The position numbers and the translations under genes were made by a program. A stretch of 64,000 nucleotides of DNA from Anthoceros angustus. Lineage: Eukaryota; Streptophyta; Anthocerotopsida; Anthocerotales; Anthocerotaceae. Of the stretch, positions 47,979 through 60,753 are shown piece by piece. The DNA is taken from NCBI GenBank assembly GCA_010909165.1, contig VJWM01000178.1:248001-312000 (forward strand). The letters are read 5' to 3'. The notes below the pieces were generated by a model, which was given only the letters and a program-made list of their open reading frames with translations, did not search any database and had not been told where the DNA came from. How positions within the stretch are numbered: position 1 is the first letter of the stretch; each line of letters opens with the position of its first letter.

Positions 47979-49941
47979 CATGCATTCTATCCCTGGTCTC
48001 TAACATAACTTAACCCTTGGTCTTACCCAGGTACTCCAACATAACTTCTACCCCCTTAGTCTTACCCAGATACTCCAACTTCTAACCCTTGGTCTTACCC
48101 AGATACTCCAACTTCTAACCCTTGGTCTTACCCAAACACTCCAACATAACTTCTACCCCTTGCTCCTAACCAAGTACTCCTAAACGTATTTCATTATATT
48201 ATATTATATAATTAATAACGTAATATATTTTATTCTTATTACATATTATATTAAGGTATAAATTACCTTTCAATCATTCCACCAATGCTACACATTTAGA
48301 TTGAGCACCTCAATACTCACCACGTTGCCATCATTCTACCCCTTTGGTCTCTACCATAACTTTTAATCCTTGGTCTTACCCAGGATACTCCAACTTCTAA
48401 CCCTTGGTCTTACCAGTACTCCTAAACATGGTTAGAAATACAACTCCTTCTCTCCTCACCTCTATGTCCAAGCTCCCAAATGTGAATTCTTGCAAGAACG
48501 CCTAGAGTATTTAGGGCAATGTTATACGCTTATAATATAATATGTATCAATAATTTCATATAATATTATTAATAATTACAAATTATATAAAGGTATAAAT
48601 TACTTATCAATTACGTTATATTAAGGTATGAATTATTTATCAATCAGGCCATCAATGCTGGATGTTAAAATTTACCATCAATACTAACCGTTCAATTTTA
48701 GCACGCATCAATACTCACCGGGAGCGGGAGGCGGGAAGCGTGGAGGAAGCTTTAGCACGCATCAATACTCACCGGGAGCGGGAGCACGAGAGGGAGCAAG
48801 AGAGGGAGCAAGAGGGAGAGCAAGAGAGGGAGCAAGAGGGAGAGCAAGAGAGGAAGCAAGAGAGGCCATGGAAAAGGGGAGCAAGAGAGAAGGAGCACAA
48901 GAGGGAGAGCAAGAGAGGGGAGCAAGAGAATGACAAAAGAGGGGAAAAGAGGGGTACATAATTGATAATTATAAAAATATGATAAATCAATAAAAATATT
49001 ATTAAGATCAAGATTCACAATGACAAATAAGAATGTTGTTAATTCACCTCAGTCCAATCTTAACTATCCAGCGGGATGTATGGTTTCACTGGGGACTGCA
49101 GTTCCTCTAGAACTGAACTATGCATGTCACCTCAACCCACTATGTCCCACATATGATCGTGTCCATGCCATGATTCGTTCAGTTTTCTTTGCCACGTGCC
49201 CAACTGTTGACCCATCTACTACAACTGAACCACGTCCGAACTGCCACTCCGGTAGTGTCGATTCTCTAGTCTGTGTGCTGTGTAGTAATCTTTTACTAGT
49301 CTTCATGAGTGTTGTGTAGTAACACACGGTTTCACGGTTCTCTATGCATATGCGATCCATATTAGATATAGTGTAACAAAGCTATGTACAACCATTATAT
49401 GCATTTATTAGCCAGAAAGGGCCAACCTCTTAAAAATGGTTAAATTAGGTTCGAAACCACGCATCTCTAAAGAGTTCTCCTCTAGGCAGCTCCTCTGTGC
49501 AAGTTGCACCCTTCTCTTCTCTCCAGGAGTTGTATGTCTGTAACCAGTCACGAGGCAGCTAGTGAATAGAGCATTCCCACCAATGGGTCACCACCTCCAA
49601 AAGCTCTTGCTAATTTTAGGAAAGATGTTGTATTGTCAGGGTTACACTTGACCTAGTGCAGAATGCAGTTTGAAGAAAATGTTGTTCTTTTAAGGGCTCG
49701 TCCAACCTTAGATTAATTGAAGTAAGCTTCCAACAAGTTTTCAACTCATTAACAATGGACTTTTTATGTAATATTGCTTAGGTATCTAAGTAACCTCAAC
49801 TTGCGAGGAAATCATCACACCGAGATAAAATATTTTTGAGAGGTCTATATATGGGCTTCTTGGCTTCATTATATTTATGCCTCAAGTATGTGTTCAGTAT
49901 TCTTTGTAAAAGTTGTTTCATTCTTTAACAAGTTTAACGAG

Positions 49942-50187
49942 ATGGCATTTTCACAAACACGGATATCTTGGAAGTTAGTGTTAGTGATGATTATGCTGCT
50001 ATTGGGATTTGGAAAGATGACCGCGATTGCGCGTAACATGGATGACAGCTATATTGACAAAGATTATTGTAATGAGGCAATTATCATGACCTTTTGCAAA
50101 GGAGAAGGACGGAATTATGAGAGCCACCCTTTCGAACCCTGCTGCCACATGCATTCTACATGGCTCTGGGACCAAATGAATTTGTGA
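49942..50187 (+). CDS. Small secreted cysteine-containing peptide, candidate
   Basis: An 81-codon frame from the ATG at 49942 (open upstream to 49888). It begins with a textbook signal peptide: basic start, hydrophobic SWKLVLVMIMLLLGF, then small residues MTAIARN. The mature part is short (about 50 residues) with four cysteines spaced C-x8-C-x14-CC, within DYCNEAIIMTFC and HPFEPCCHMHST. The C-x-C-x-CC start resembles the first half of the eight-cysteine (lipid-transfer/prolamin-like) pattern, but the second half is absent. I cannot assign a family. Two other copies (46720-46840, 47650-47770) carry small deletions and stop early at MDDLY. Only this copy keeps all four cysteines. Whether it is transcribed is unknown. 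Confidence 0.4.
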   Translation: MAFSQTRISWKLVLVMIMLLLGFGKMTAIARNMDDSYIDKDYCNEAIIMTFCKGEGRNYESHPFEPCCHMHSTWLWDQMNL

Positions 50188-50265
50188 TGTGATGAAGCAT
50201 TCATACTTTTCTCACGTGTGGCAAATTGCGTTATAGCACGTGTGGGAGGCGTACATCTCAAAATG

Positions 50266-51952
50266 TTATAATTATACTGTAATCTGCATTCTATCTTCGT
50301 TCAAATGCTCTTGATTTCCAACCATGGAACTCACACTAGGGCACCCAGCATGCCTAGGAAACTGGGATTGTAAATAGGGTGAGATGTGCCAAAGTGTCGT
50401 AATCTGAATTGTAATCCGCATCGTAAGATGCGGTGTAAATTGAATAAGACGGGGCACAGTGATATCTTTCACGAGTCTTTACGCCGTGTAGTAACACACG
50501 GTTGCATGTCTCTTGATATCTTTCTCTAGTCTCTGTATTATGCAGTAACACAGATCTCTCTGTTCTTTGAGGCATAGATTGTGTTTTTCCGCACAAATCA
50601 AACTTCGATTGCTTTTTCTTTTCTTTGGCCGTGGACTATTCCCTAAGCTTCTATGGTCTTCGCACCACCGCCAATCCGGGCCCTACTCGCCAATCCTGGG
50701 TTTTCACTTTCTCGAACGATGTCACTCAAGGAGAGGGGGAAGGGGAGGGGAGGCGGGAGGGGCAGGGAGTGGGAGGGGAGGGGAAGGGAAGAGGGAGCAA
50801 GAGGGGAGAGGAGGAGCGAGACGGGAGAGTGGGAGCGGGAGCACGAGAGGGGGAGCAAGAGAATGGGAGCAAGAATCTATGTAGAACCATTATATGCATC
50901 TACTAGCCACAAAGGGCCAACCTCCTAAAAATGGTTAAATTAGGTTCGACTTATAACCACACATCTCTTAAGAGTTCTCCTCTAGGCAACCCTATTAGGG
51001 TTTGATGTATCTTGGCCATGGGCATCATATAGACATATATATGGGCATCATATATAGCATCATATCATGGGAGAAATAGGGTTCAAAGGAAGCATTTCCA
51101 TTGACTCAAAGTAGAATAATGCCATCACAAGACATGTTTTCAAGAGCCAGCAATGGCCACCAACGTGGCTGGTGATATGAGCGACAGGCGAGGTTTCGTG
51201 ATTCCCAACGAGAATTACAAAACCTCTCCGCCTGGGTGCAAGTCACCGAGCACTATGGCATGGAAACATAGAGCCACAAAGCCACTGTTGCAATCATTCA
51301 AGCTCTTGGGAAGACGAGGATCGCTTCCAATGTAGCGCTCTAACAGGGCAAAGGTGGATCAGATGACGAACATGAAGAGGCATCCCGGTCATGATGCATC
51401 TGTCATGATCCACACCTGCAACAAGAGACTTGCTCCTCGATCTCCCACGACATCATACAGCTGATGCTGCCGCTTTTGATCGTGTTGTTCGTGGAGATGG
51501 GGCGATGCGGATGGAGGGCTACGCCGCCTGGCGCGAAGGTGGAGTACAACTGGTGAGTGTGATCGCAGGCTTGCTAGCTCATCTTCGCCGCCGCTTTGGG
51601 GTTGATGAGTAGCGGTTTCCTTGGATATGAAGATGAGCATTCTACGTCTGGAGGGCAACTGATGAACGCCCAACAACAAGAAGTTTTTGGCAGTTTGGCA
51701 CAAAGAGCCATAATTTTTATGTTTTGTAGCATTAAAATTGTGTTTTATCTATCTCCAAGCCCCGGTGGCCTCTACGGTAGATAAATTCAACCTTAAGATT
51801 ATCTAGGAATAATTTGGAGTACATGATTAGGTTTAGGATTTAATTAATCGATGAAGTTTTGAGAACTCGGTCGACACACATAGCTTCAAGCTTTTGGAAC
51901 TCAGTCGGCACACGAAGCTTCAAGCTTTAGCAAGATGTACATCACACATTGC
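50266..51952 (+). repeat. Duplication, unit C1 (about 1.69 kb)
   Basis: Starts at the same TTATAATTAT motif that bounds the A units. It contains ATTCTATCTTCGTTCAAATG, a purine tract, the SINE-like module and then a conserved stretch (51150-51780) with two short frames described under C2. It shares the SINE-like module and purine tract with the A units but is otherwise different. Confidence 0.85.
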
Positions 51953-53645
51953 TATAATTATCAGTAATCGCATTCTATCTTCGTTCAAATGCTCTTGATT
52001 TCCAACCATGGAACTCACACTAGGGCACCCAAGATGCCTAGGAAACTGGATTGTAAATAGGGTGAGATGTGCCAAAGTGTCGAATTGTAATCCAAATCAG
52101 ATGCGATGTAGAATTGAATAAGACGGGCATGGATATCTTTCACGAGTCTTACGCCGTAGTAACACACGGTTGCATGTCTCTTGATATCTTTTCTCTAGTC
52201 TCCTCAGACATGCGAATACGATCTCTGTTCTTTGAGGCATAGATTGTGTTTTTCCGCACAAATCAAACTTGATTGCTTTTTCTTTTCTTTGGCCGTGGAC
52301 TATTCCCTAAGCTTCTATGGTCTTCGCACCACCGCCAATCCGGGCCCTACTCGCCAATCACAGGTTTTCACTTTCTCGAACGATGTCACTCAAGGAGAGG
52401 GGAGGGGAGGGGAGGGGAGGGGAGGGGAGGGGAGGGGAGGGGAAGGGAAGAGGGGAGCAAGAGGGGAGCAAGAGGGGAGCAAGAGGGGAGGGGAGCGGGA
52501 GCACGAGAGGGGAGCAAGAGAATGGGAGCAAGAATCTATGTAGAACCATTATATGCATCTACTAGCCACAAAGGGCCAACCTCCTAAAAATGGTTAAATT
52601 AGGTTCGACTTATAACCACACATCTCTTAAGAGTTCTCCTCTAGGCAACCCTATTAGGGTTTGATGTATCTTGGCCATGGGCATCATATATAGCATCATA
52701 TATAGCATCATATATAGCATCATATCATGGGAGAAATAGGGTTCAAAGGAAGCATTTCCATTGACTCAAAGTAGAATAATGCCATCACAAGACATGTTTT
52801 CAAGAGCCAGCAATGGCCACCAACGTGGCTGGTGATATGAGCGACAGGCGAGGTTTCGTGATTCCCAACGAGAATTACAAAACCTCTCCGCCTGGGTGCA
52901 AGTCACTCGAGCACTATGGCAGCTGGAAACATAGAGCCACAAAGCCACGCCCTGTTGCAATCATTCAAGCTCTTGGGAAGACGAGGATCGCTTCCAATGT
53001 AGCGCTCTAACAGGGCAAAGGTGGATCAGATGACGAACATGAAGAGGCATCCCGGTCATGATGCATCTGTCATGATCCACACCTGCAACAAGAGACTTGC
53101 TCCTCGATCTCCCACGACATCATACAGCTGATGCTGCCGCTTTTGATCGTGTTGTTCGTGGAGATGGGGCGATGCGGATGGAGGGCTACGCCGTTCTGCA
53201 GCTCTGGCAGAAGGTGGAGTACAACCTGGTGAGTGTGATGCTGTGCACAGGCTTGCTAGCTCATCTTCGCCGCCGCCAGTTTGGGTTGATGAGTAGCCGG
53301 TTTCCTTGGATATGAAGATGAGCATTCTACGTCTGGAGGGCAACTGATGAACGCCCAACAACAAGAAGTTTTTGGCAGTTTGGCACAAAGAGCCATAATT
53401 TTTATGTTTTGTAGCATTAAAATTGTGTTTTATCTATCTCCAAGCCCCGGTGGCCTCTACGGTAGATAAATTCAACCTTAAGATTTATCTAGGAATAATT
53501 TGGAGTACATGATTAGGTTTAGGATTTAATTAATCGATGAAGTTTTGAGAACTCCAGGTCAGCACACATAGCTTCAAGCTTTTTGGAAACTCCAGGTCAG
53601 CACACGAGCTTCAAGCTTTAGCAAGATGTACATCACACATTGCTA
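51953..53645 (+). repeat. Duplication, unit C2 (about 1.69 kb)
   Basis: A tandem copy of C1. It keeps CAG-type sites that C1 lacks, for example CTCCAGGTCAGCACAC at about 53552 against CTCGGTCGACACAC in C1. Inside are a 65-codon frame (52813-53010; MATNVAGDMSDRRGFVIPNE) and a second short frame (53097-53315). Neither resembles a family I know, and both are differently broken in C1. Confidence 0.85.
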
Positions 53646-54201
53646 AATGATCCACATCATTGCTAGATATTCCTCTTAAAGTATTCGTTCCCTTTATTTT
53701 CAAAGAGAAATAGTGGGATGGAAACATTCTAGCTAAACTATTTTGGTTTCCTACCCAAGCTCTAAGTAAGAATTAAGAATTGTTTTTTTACAGTAATAAT
53801 ACATTACCTTGACTAACCTTTTATGTTATTAATACAATACTAATCAGGTTTCAAGAACGAAATCTACCAATTTTGATTACTATATTATAACATTTTTATT
53901 AAATGATCATGTGATATCTTTATATTGTGCAGGGAACTTAACTTCAACAAATAGGAGATTTGTGTTTCTGTATAGTGATTTTCACATATTTTGGGATATA
54001 ATTTAGTATTAGGTTCTCAATATAGAATATTGTTGTGGATTAGAAGATCTCATGAATTAATTAGCTTACTATATTTTAGTTCATAAAATTAATGGTTTTT
54101 GTTGTCAATATGCATCATGATTATGGAAAAATAAAGAACAAGTTTAAACAAAAAAAGCATTTGCTTTACAAACATTTAGTATTTAGCTGTGTAAAGTTAT
54201 A
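53646..54201. other. AT-rich spacer upstream of the RBBP6-like gene
   Basis: Very AT-rich, with no open frame worth calling. It should include the promoter and leader of the gene that starts at 54202. Confidence 0.5.
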
Positions 54202-57200
54202 ATGGCCATTCATTTCAAGTTCAAAAGTGCAATAGATTATGATAGTGTTAATATTGAAAATCAAGTAATATCGGTTGGCAACTTGAAGAAAAGGATAATT
54301 CAACGAAAAAAGCTGGATATATGCCCCAATTTAAACTTGATTATCAGCGATGCACATTCCAACCAAGGTTCTTGTAGCTCTACACATTATGTTTGTATTT
54401 ATCCAACTTATTATTTTGTAATTATCCAAACTCATTAGCAGCACAATCTTCGGATAAATATTTCTCTATACAAAAGAGTTCTTGTTCTGACTAGAAGTGA
54501 ATTCCCATGCTCCAACATGCTTCGCTTGCAGTATTTGAAGATGATGCACACATTCTTCCTAGAAATGCAAAAGTTATTATCAGACGAGTTCCTTGCTTAC
54601 AACCAAAGTTATCATGTGAAGCCCACCGAGAGTGAGCATTTCACAATCTAATTTTGGAACTAACCTTGATAGAGAAAAACTTTACTCTTTTGAATCATGT
54701 GGTCAAGGTTTTAAAGATTCTGCTCAACCTTACTTTGAATAATGTAGGATAGAGGCGCAATCTATGGAAGAAACAATCTTGACTTCATTAGTTCAAAGTG
54801 CATCTCACACTCAACTTACTTTATTTTCTGTGAGTTTAGCCTTTGTACTTATTCAATGGTACATACACTCATTCAATAGTTTAGAATATAAAATGAATCA
54901 ATAAATGATTACTTTTTCACTTCTTGTCATTTTCCTATAGAAACTAGAGATGGATACCGTGCATGAATTTGGAAGAGATTTACATAATGTTTGTACGGCA
55001 CTTTGCTCAACAATTGATAATGATGAGGACTTAAGGATAGCAACTATGGTGAAGCAAACTGCTGCAGATTGGCAGAGGTTATTTGAATTTCTTCAAGGAT
55101 TTAATATTTTCAAGAAATTTATTTTTATAATTATTTTTTAAAATTTAATGTTCTTGCTTCATTTTGCAGACAGATTGATGAAATAATCCAACAAGATCAA
55201 AATTATAATACTGGAGGATATACAAGATATCTAAAAGGTATAGTTTCTGGGATATTGAACCTATTTATCTAGGTGATATTTTCTTGACCTGAATACATAG
55301 CTCACGAATTGAGTAAAGGAAAGTTGTATTCTGATCTGAAGTGCAAAGGTATATTCAAACGAGTACGTTATACATTGAGCCCTAATTACCGAGTTAAACA
55401 GCAGCACGACGGTGACGTTCAGCTTGGAATTGTGTAGGTCGTGGATCTGTCAAGGGCGCTCCTCCGGGGGGCTATGTTTGTCATCGATGTGGTCAGCCAG
55501 GTATCATCCGGGAAAGTGTTTTCTTCGATACGGGGGGCGAATTAGGTCTGTCGCATAACGGGCGACCGTCTCGTCCTCGATGTAGGTCACTTCATTCAGC
55601 ACTGTCCAACGAATGGAGATCCCAAGTATGACTCTAGGAGAGCGAAAATTCCTGTAGGAATTCCAAAAACGAGGCTGAAAGCTGATCTGGACGGTTCTTA
55701 CATATTGCCAGATGGGTCAGCCGCTGTGATGGAGCCAGACGAGTGAGTTTGTTTGTACATATCTTGGCCTGCCGGGAACTGTCAGAGTGAGTCAGTCACT
55801 GCGGATGACTGGGTTCTGCTGGATGGGTTACTGTCAGGTTTGTGTTTGCGAAGGAAGCTGATGTTTTGCTTTCAAGAAGGCCAACGACAACGGAGCTACC
55901 ACCTGTGCTTCGTTGTCCGTTATGTGAGGCCATCCTTAGAGAGGCTGTGATGATACCATGTTGCCACCAGAGCTTCTGTGACCAATGTGAGCTATGTTCT
56001 TGCTGGTAGGGTAAGGTATGAGTTGTGAGGTCTGGTACAGGCTGGTGGCTGTGGTATGTGGCGTAATCTTTGTGGATACATCGGTTTTTGCAGGCATTAG
56101 GCAGCACCTGATTGCAAAAGGCGAGTGCTCTCGGTGCTTTTCGACGAAGTTCAGGAACGACGACCTACTTCCGAACGTAGCCTTGCGGCAAGCCATTGAT
56201 CGGTTCATCCAGATGACTTCCATTGTTGGTTATGATGCTTCTCACAAGCAGCACACGTTGCCTGGTATGTGTGTCAGAGATATTGGTCCTGTTGCTGCTT
56301 ATGGAGGTTGGAGCCTTTTCATAAGTGTTTAAAAGCATGTTTCTTGTTCAGACATGGAGCTGGCCCCACCAGCAAGGGCTACGCCAGCTGTGTCTCGTCT
56401 CCGAATTGAGCTGAGGAAGCCTGTTGTTAAAGTCACCGTGCCAGAAGCTCCTGCGAGCCCTCAAGCTTCGGGTCCTGAAAGCTCAGCACCCCCTGTCACT
56501 GAAGAACCAGTCAAGAAAGAAGATGCAGTCCCAGAATCTCCTTCAGAACCTGAGGCAGCAAGTTTGGAGAAAGCTGCTGCAGCAGAAATTGGCACTTCTC
56601 TTGCTGGAGCTGCACTGCTGCTGCCGGCCGTTGTGTCTGAAGTCAAACCTGAAAATAGTGATGCCCCAGCTAGCGAGGTTGACAGTGTAGCAGTTGCCCC
56701 TCCTGCGATGGAGAAGGATGTTTCGGGCTCTGTTAAAGAAGGCGGCAAGCTGCCTGCCATTGACGAGAGGGAGGGAGGCATGTTGCCTAATATGTCTGAG
56801 CCTCCCTCCCATAAGGAGGCGGAAGGCATAGCTGTGGAATCTGAGATTAGCAAAGGTGTGTTTCAAGCATCAAGGGTTGGAAACGACTTTCATACACATG
56901 TCTTCTTTAGGATAGGGATTAAGGTGTCCCGAGAGGTTGATATTGTGGGTGTTGTTCACATTGAGACATTTATTTGTTCGAAGCCCTACAACCTACACCT
57001 TTGCTTGATTTTGCAGCAGAGAAAGAAGACTGCATCTCCTTCTCTACTTTAGGCCTTCTTTCATGCTTTTACTGGTTGACTGGTTTGCTTGGGCTGCTTG
57101 AAACCGTGCATTACCATATAGCAGTTTTGTTAGGTGAATTGAGTTCCATTCTTCCTCCTTTGATTGTGGACGGTTCTGAATCTCTGCATTCCAGCTGAGA

Positions 57201-59784
57201 CTGAGGATCACATACAGTCAGGAAAAGATGCATGTTATGTTCACTTAGCATTCGTGATGCTTTCAAGATCGCATTTGCCATCAGCGTATATATAGCAGGT
57301 GAATTTCATAAGTATCTGGCCAAGCAGGAGAGACACTAATCCACTGACGGATAGAGATAGTTTTGAGTGTTTTTGACCATTGTCTGGCTGGATTATCTTC
57401 AGGCAAGAGAAAGAAGAAACGTGCCCGTCTGCTGACTACAGGTTGGCTCTATTTGGCCTTTATGTTACAGAAGCCTGCCTGGATGTCCTTATTCTTGGAA
57501 GGATACACCTGACCCCTGCAGCTTATCGCAACCGTAGCATTGATCTATTGAGATGTCATGGTGGACAGATGGAGCCATGGACAGTGTTGGCGGGAACAAG
57601 ATGCGAAAGGTTGGTTTGACTCTTCTAAATTTTCATTCTCCGTATCATGGGATGGGTCAATTTCTCTGTGTAATGGTTTTCTGTAACCTGGTTCTGGTCA
57701 TCTCACAGAGCGACCGGTTCTGCCATTTGTGTGGGTCCCCTGAGCACATCGCTCGAGAATGCCCCCATTGTGCTGGACCCTATCCACCACATCCTGGAAT
57801 GTTCCCTGCAGGTGAGCAACCTGTTTAGTATGTTTGAGCGTTAACACAAGTCAGGTTATGTTTGCATTGAAGAGTCTGAGAGTGGCGTTGTCCTCGTGCA
57901 GGTGGGCCTCTTCCACCTGCAGGGATTCCCCCCTATGGGCCTGATATGTATTGGCATGGAGCTCCTCTGCCACATCATGGGCGCCCTCTTCCAGTTAATT
58001 TTGTAGAAGGCATCTACGGCCCTAGTCCTTGCATAGTGCCCTTTGAGGGGCCTATGGTGGCGGGTGGCTCGTATGGTGTTCCACCGTTCATGCCTCCTGT
58101 GTATTGTGGCAGTCATGAGTAAGTGTGACCTCTCGTAATGATGCTGCTGTGCAGCCTTGTTTGTTCAATTCTGCAAGATGTGGTTTCTTAGGTTATCGTC
58201 ATTTGCAGTGGATTTCTGGGTGGGCCTCGTCCAATGCGCCCTATGGGAAGGCCTCTTACTCGGGAGGAGTTTATGGAGCTCCAAAAGCGAGAACGGGCTC
58301 GTCGTTTCATGCAGGATCAGCAAGAGAGGTAGGTCACTGGTGGACTAAGGGCTCACTGTAGCATCTTGTATAATTGTACCAAGTTTTGAAAATTAGTCGT
58401 GGCCCATTGAAGGCTCTCTTTGCCTTGTGCCATCCCTCGTATGACCCTTTAGTTCGTCAGTACCCTGTCTTCACTTGACCTACACCATGTGCGAATCCAT
58501 ATGACCTAGTCTCTTATTCTTGTGTGGATTGGTGGGTTCATGCAAGATGTCTTTGTTGTAATGTTTGTATGCCGTCATGTCAAGTTTCTCTATGCTTTAA
58601 GTTAAAGTGCTGTCCAGAAAATGAGGTATCCTGCGGTCCGTATGGATTATGCTTGCAGGGACTGGAGTCCAGGAAGGGTGTACTCAAGGGATGGAGCTGA
58701 GCGGCGTAAAGCATTGGATGCTGATCGCAGAAATCCGGTGTATCCGAGAAGGAGCCCAGAACGGCTACACTCAAGAGTTGGGAGTGAGCGGTCTAGGAAC
58801 TCTGATATTGAGAGCACTAATCCAAGGTTTCCAGTAAGGTGTGTCTCCGAGGCGAACCATGACAAAGTTGAGGGGGAACATGAGGCTGCTACACCCTCGG
58901 ATGAGACAGATGAGCAGAGGAGGAAATCTGGGAAGCTTAATTGGAAGCAATCTTCAGACAGGGTGATTGATGGGGGTGCAGCTAAGAACGGCAGTATCAC
59001 AGACGATGGTGGTTCATATTCCAATGATGATGATAGAGCTACTCGAAGATGCCCACTTGCAAAACAACAGCGGGGCAAGAAGTATAGCAAGAGCAGTGGG
59101 CAGGACCTAGGTGAAAGATTGGTCTCAGACTTGGATGAGTATGAGCAAACCACCAAACAGCATGAAAGGCGAAAGGCAAGGGATAAGGAGGGAGTGATGA
59201 AGGAGAGTAATGTCCACAGGAAACGCAGTGATGATGACCAAGATTGCCAAAGAGATTCGCAGTCAAGTCGGCACAGGTGCCGAAACATGTCGCCAGGTGA
59301 AGAGTTGAAGGTCTCACAAAGGGAGAAGGGTGTAATGCAGACTCACAGGCATGGTAAGGTGAAACATGAAGACCCTGATAGGAGGCATGCTGCTGACCGA
59401 AGGGAGGTAGAGGAGGACTTGACGAAGGATGGTGAGAGATCTCGGAGGAGAAAGCACCGAAGTCGTTCCAAAGCAGGAGAGACTGTAAGCAACGGGTCAG
59501 ATGCTGACATAGGGAAACGAAAGAGGAAACGTAGAAGACACCGTGGCAGTAGCGCAGACGAGGGTAAAAACAGTGAAAACGTCCACAGGCATGAGGTAGC
59601 AGATGCTTCAGAGAAGCATCGTAGACATAAGTCGAGGGATGTAGCTTCCCATAGCGTGCAAGAGGATGCTCGATGGCAACTGGACCACGAGCAGGATGGT
59701 GGTGACTGGAAAGTGGGTCACTCAGATCACTCCCGTCACAGACACCGCCGCCACCAACATAATAGCAAATCTAAACATGTCTAG
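54202..59784 (+). CDS. RBBP6/PQT3-like E3 ubiquitin ligase (DWNN, zinc knuckle, RING)
   Basis: Family members are nuclear RING-type E3 ligases; Arabidopsis PQT3 and human RBBP6 are the best known. Exon 1 (54202-54367) starts the ubiquitin-like DWNN domain: MAIHFKFKSAIDYDSVNIEN and ISVGNLKKRI. Exon 2 (54532-54607) ends it with HILPRNAKVIIRRVP. Short exons near 54715-54829, 54941-55077 and 55170-55237 follow. The CCHC knuckle is split over 55438-55500 and 55586-55742 (GGYVCHRCGQPGHFIQHCP, then PKTRLKADLDGSYILPDG). The RING/U-box-like domain spans 55877-55986 and 56094 onward (LRCPLCEAILREAVMIPCC, HLIAKGECSRC). A proline- and glutamate-rich region (56352-56855), a basic KRKKKRAR stretch near 57405 and a second zinc knuckle (FCHLCGSPEHIARECP, about 57718) come next. 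RPLTREEFMELQKRERARRF (about 58245-58315) and a long Arg/Lys/Asp/Ser-rich tail end at TAG 59782-59784. Some middle splice sites are uncertain. The first five exons are AT-rich, unlike the rest. Confidence 0.88.
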
Positions 59785-60684
59785 CCCTTGTCTTGGCAGG
59801 TCGCATGGTGTGTCTGTATGTAACTTTGTGTCTTTATGACTTTGAGAGAGGCAAGTTCATTTCGGGGGTTGTTCCCCCGGTTATTCAGAGTACCTAGTAG
59901 ATTCACAGATCACCATGAGTGGTGTCTGGACCGAAATCGTATATGATCCGGGTCGGGTGGAGAAAATGGCAGCCAGCCCAGAAAATGGTGGATGCACATC
60001 CCGCATATGCGTTGTCGGCAACGGAAGCAAATATGGTTGTAATTACATGAATACCGTGGGCACACGATCCTGCGGTCAGCGGGAAGTGTGCGAGTATTAA
60101 ACTCCGGTCAGTGGAGCCTGACAAAGTGACAGTTTTCCGCAGGAGCAGCCTGCGGAGAGACGTTGCCGCTGGCACGCGCTGCCAACGTCCCTCACTGGAT
60201 AGTCCATCATGTGGGCAATGAATCCAATGAATCCCGTCCCTTTCCATCACCAGCCTGCCCCGACCCCGACCCCGACCCCATGCCCATGCCCATGCCCATG
60301 CCCCCAAGCAGGGGCTCCTGCTCGGCCCCTTTCTCCATGTTACCGTTCACCGTGACACCACCACCTTCTTCTTCACCTGCTGCCGTTGCCATCACTGGCA
60401 GCTATACGAGTGTTGGAGAGGCCTGTGGGAGGATGTGCTGTGCCGCACTGCCACTTTCCCCTCTTCCCCAGCAGGCAGCTGCGAAATCGGAGGCTTGGAG
60501 CAAGATTTAGTCACACACGCGTTGTCAGGCCGGCCAGCATTGGGCTGTGGGCTATCGGGCTATCGGGCTGTGGGCATTGCGTTGTGCACTGCATTGTATG
60601 CAGCTGGGCCGGCGGGGGAGTCGGGAGCGCCTCGGTGGATGTCTTGCGGGAAGGAGTCTTTCCCGGTTCTTGACAGTGAGGTGC

Positions 60685-60753
<69 letters not shown>

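Larger units (their letters stand above)
47042..50265 (+). repeat. AT-rich duplication, unit A2 (about 3.2 kb)
   Basis: Same order of parts as A1. The extra length is an internal second copy of the A1 tail (about 47572-47978, matching 46648-47050) placed after CTACACCATTTTTGGCTTCA. The final tail of A2 (about 49860-50265) carries the only open copy of the small secreted-peptide frame. Differences from A1 are mostly indels of one to a few bases. Confidence 0.85.

Noticed and set aside
36650-53645. CRISPR-like array
   Set aside because: The repeats are long, adjacent modules without regular spacers, and the genome is eukaryotic.
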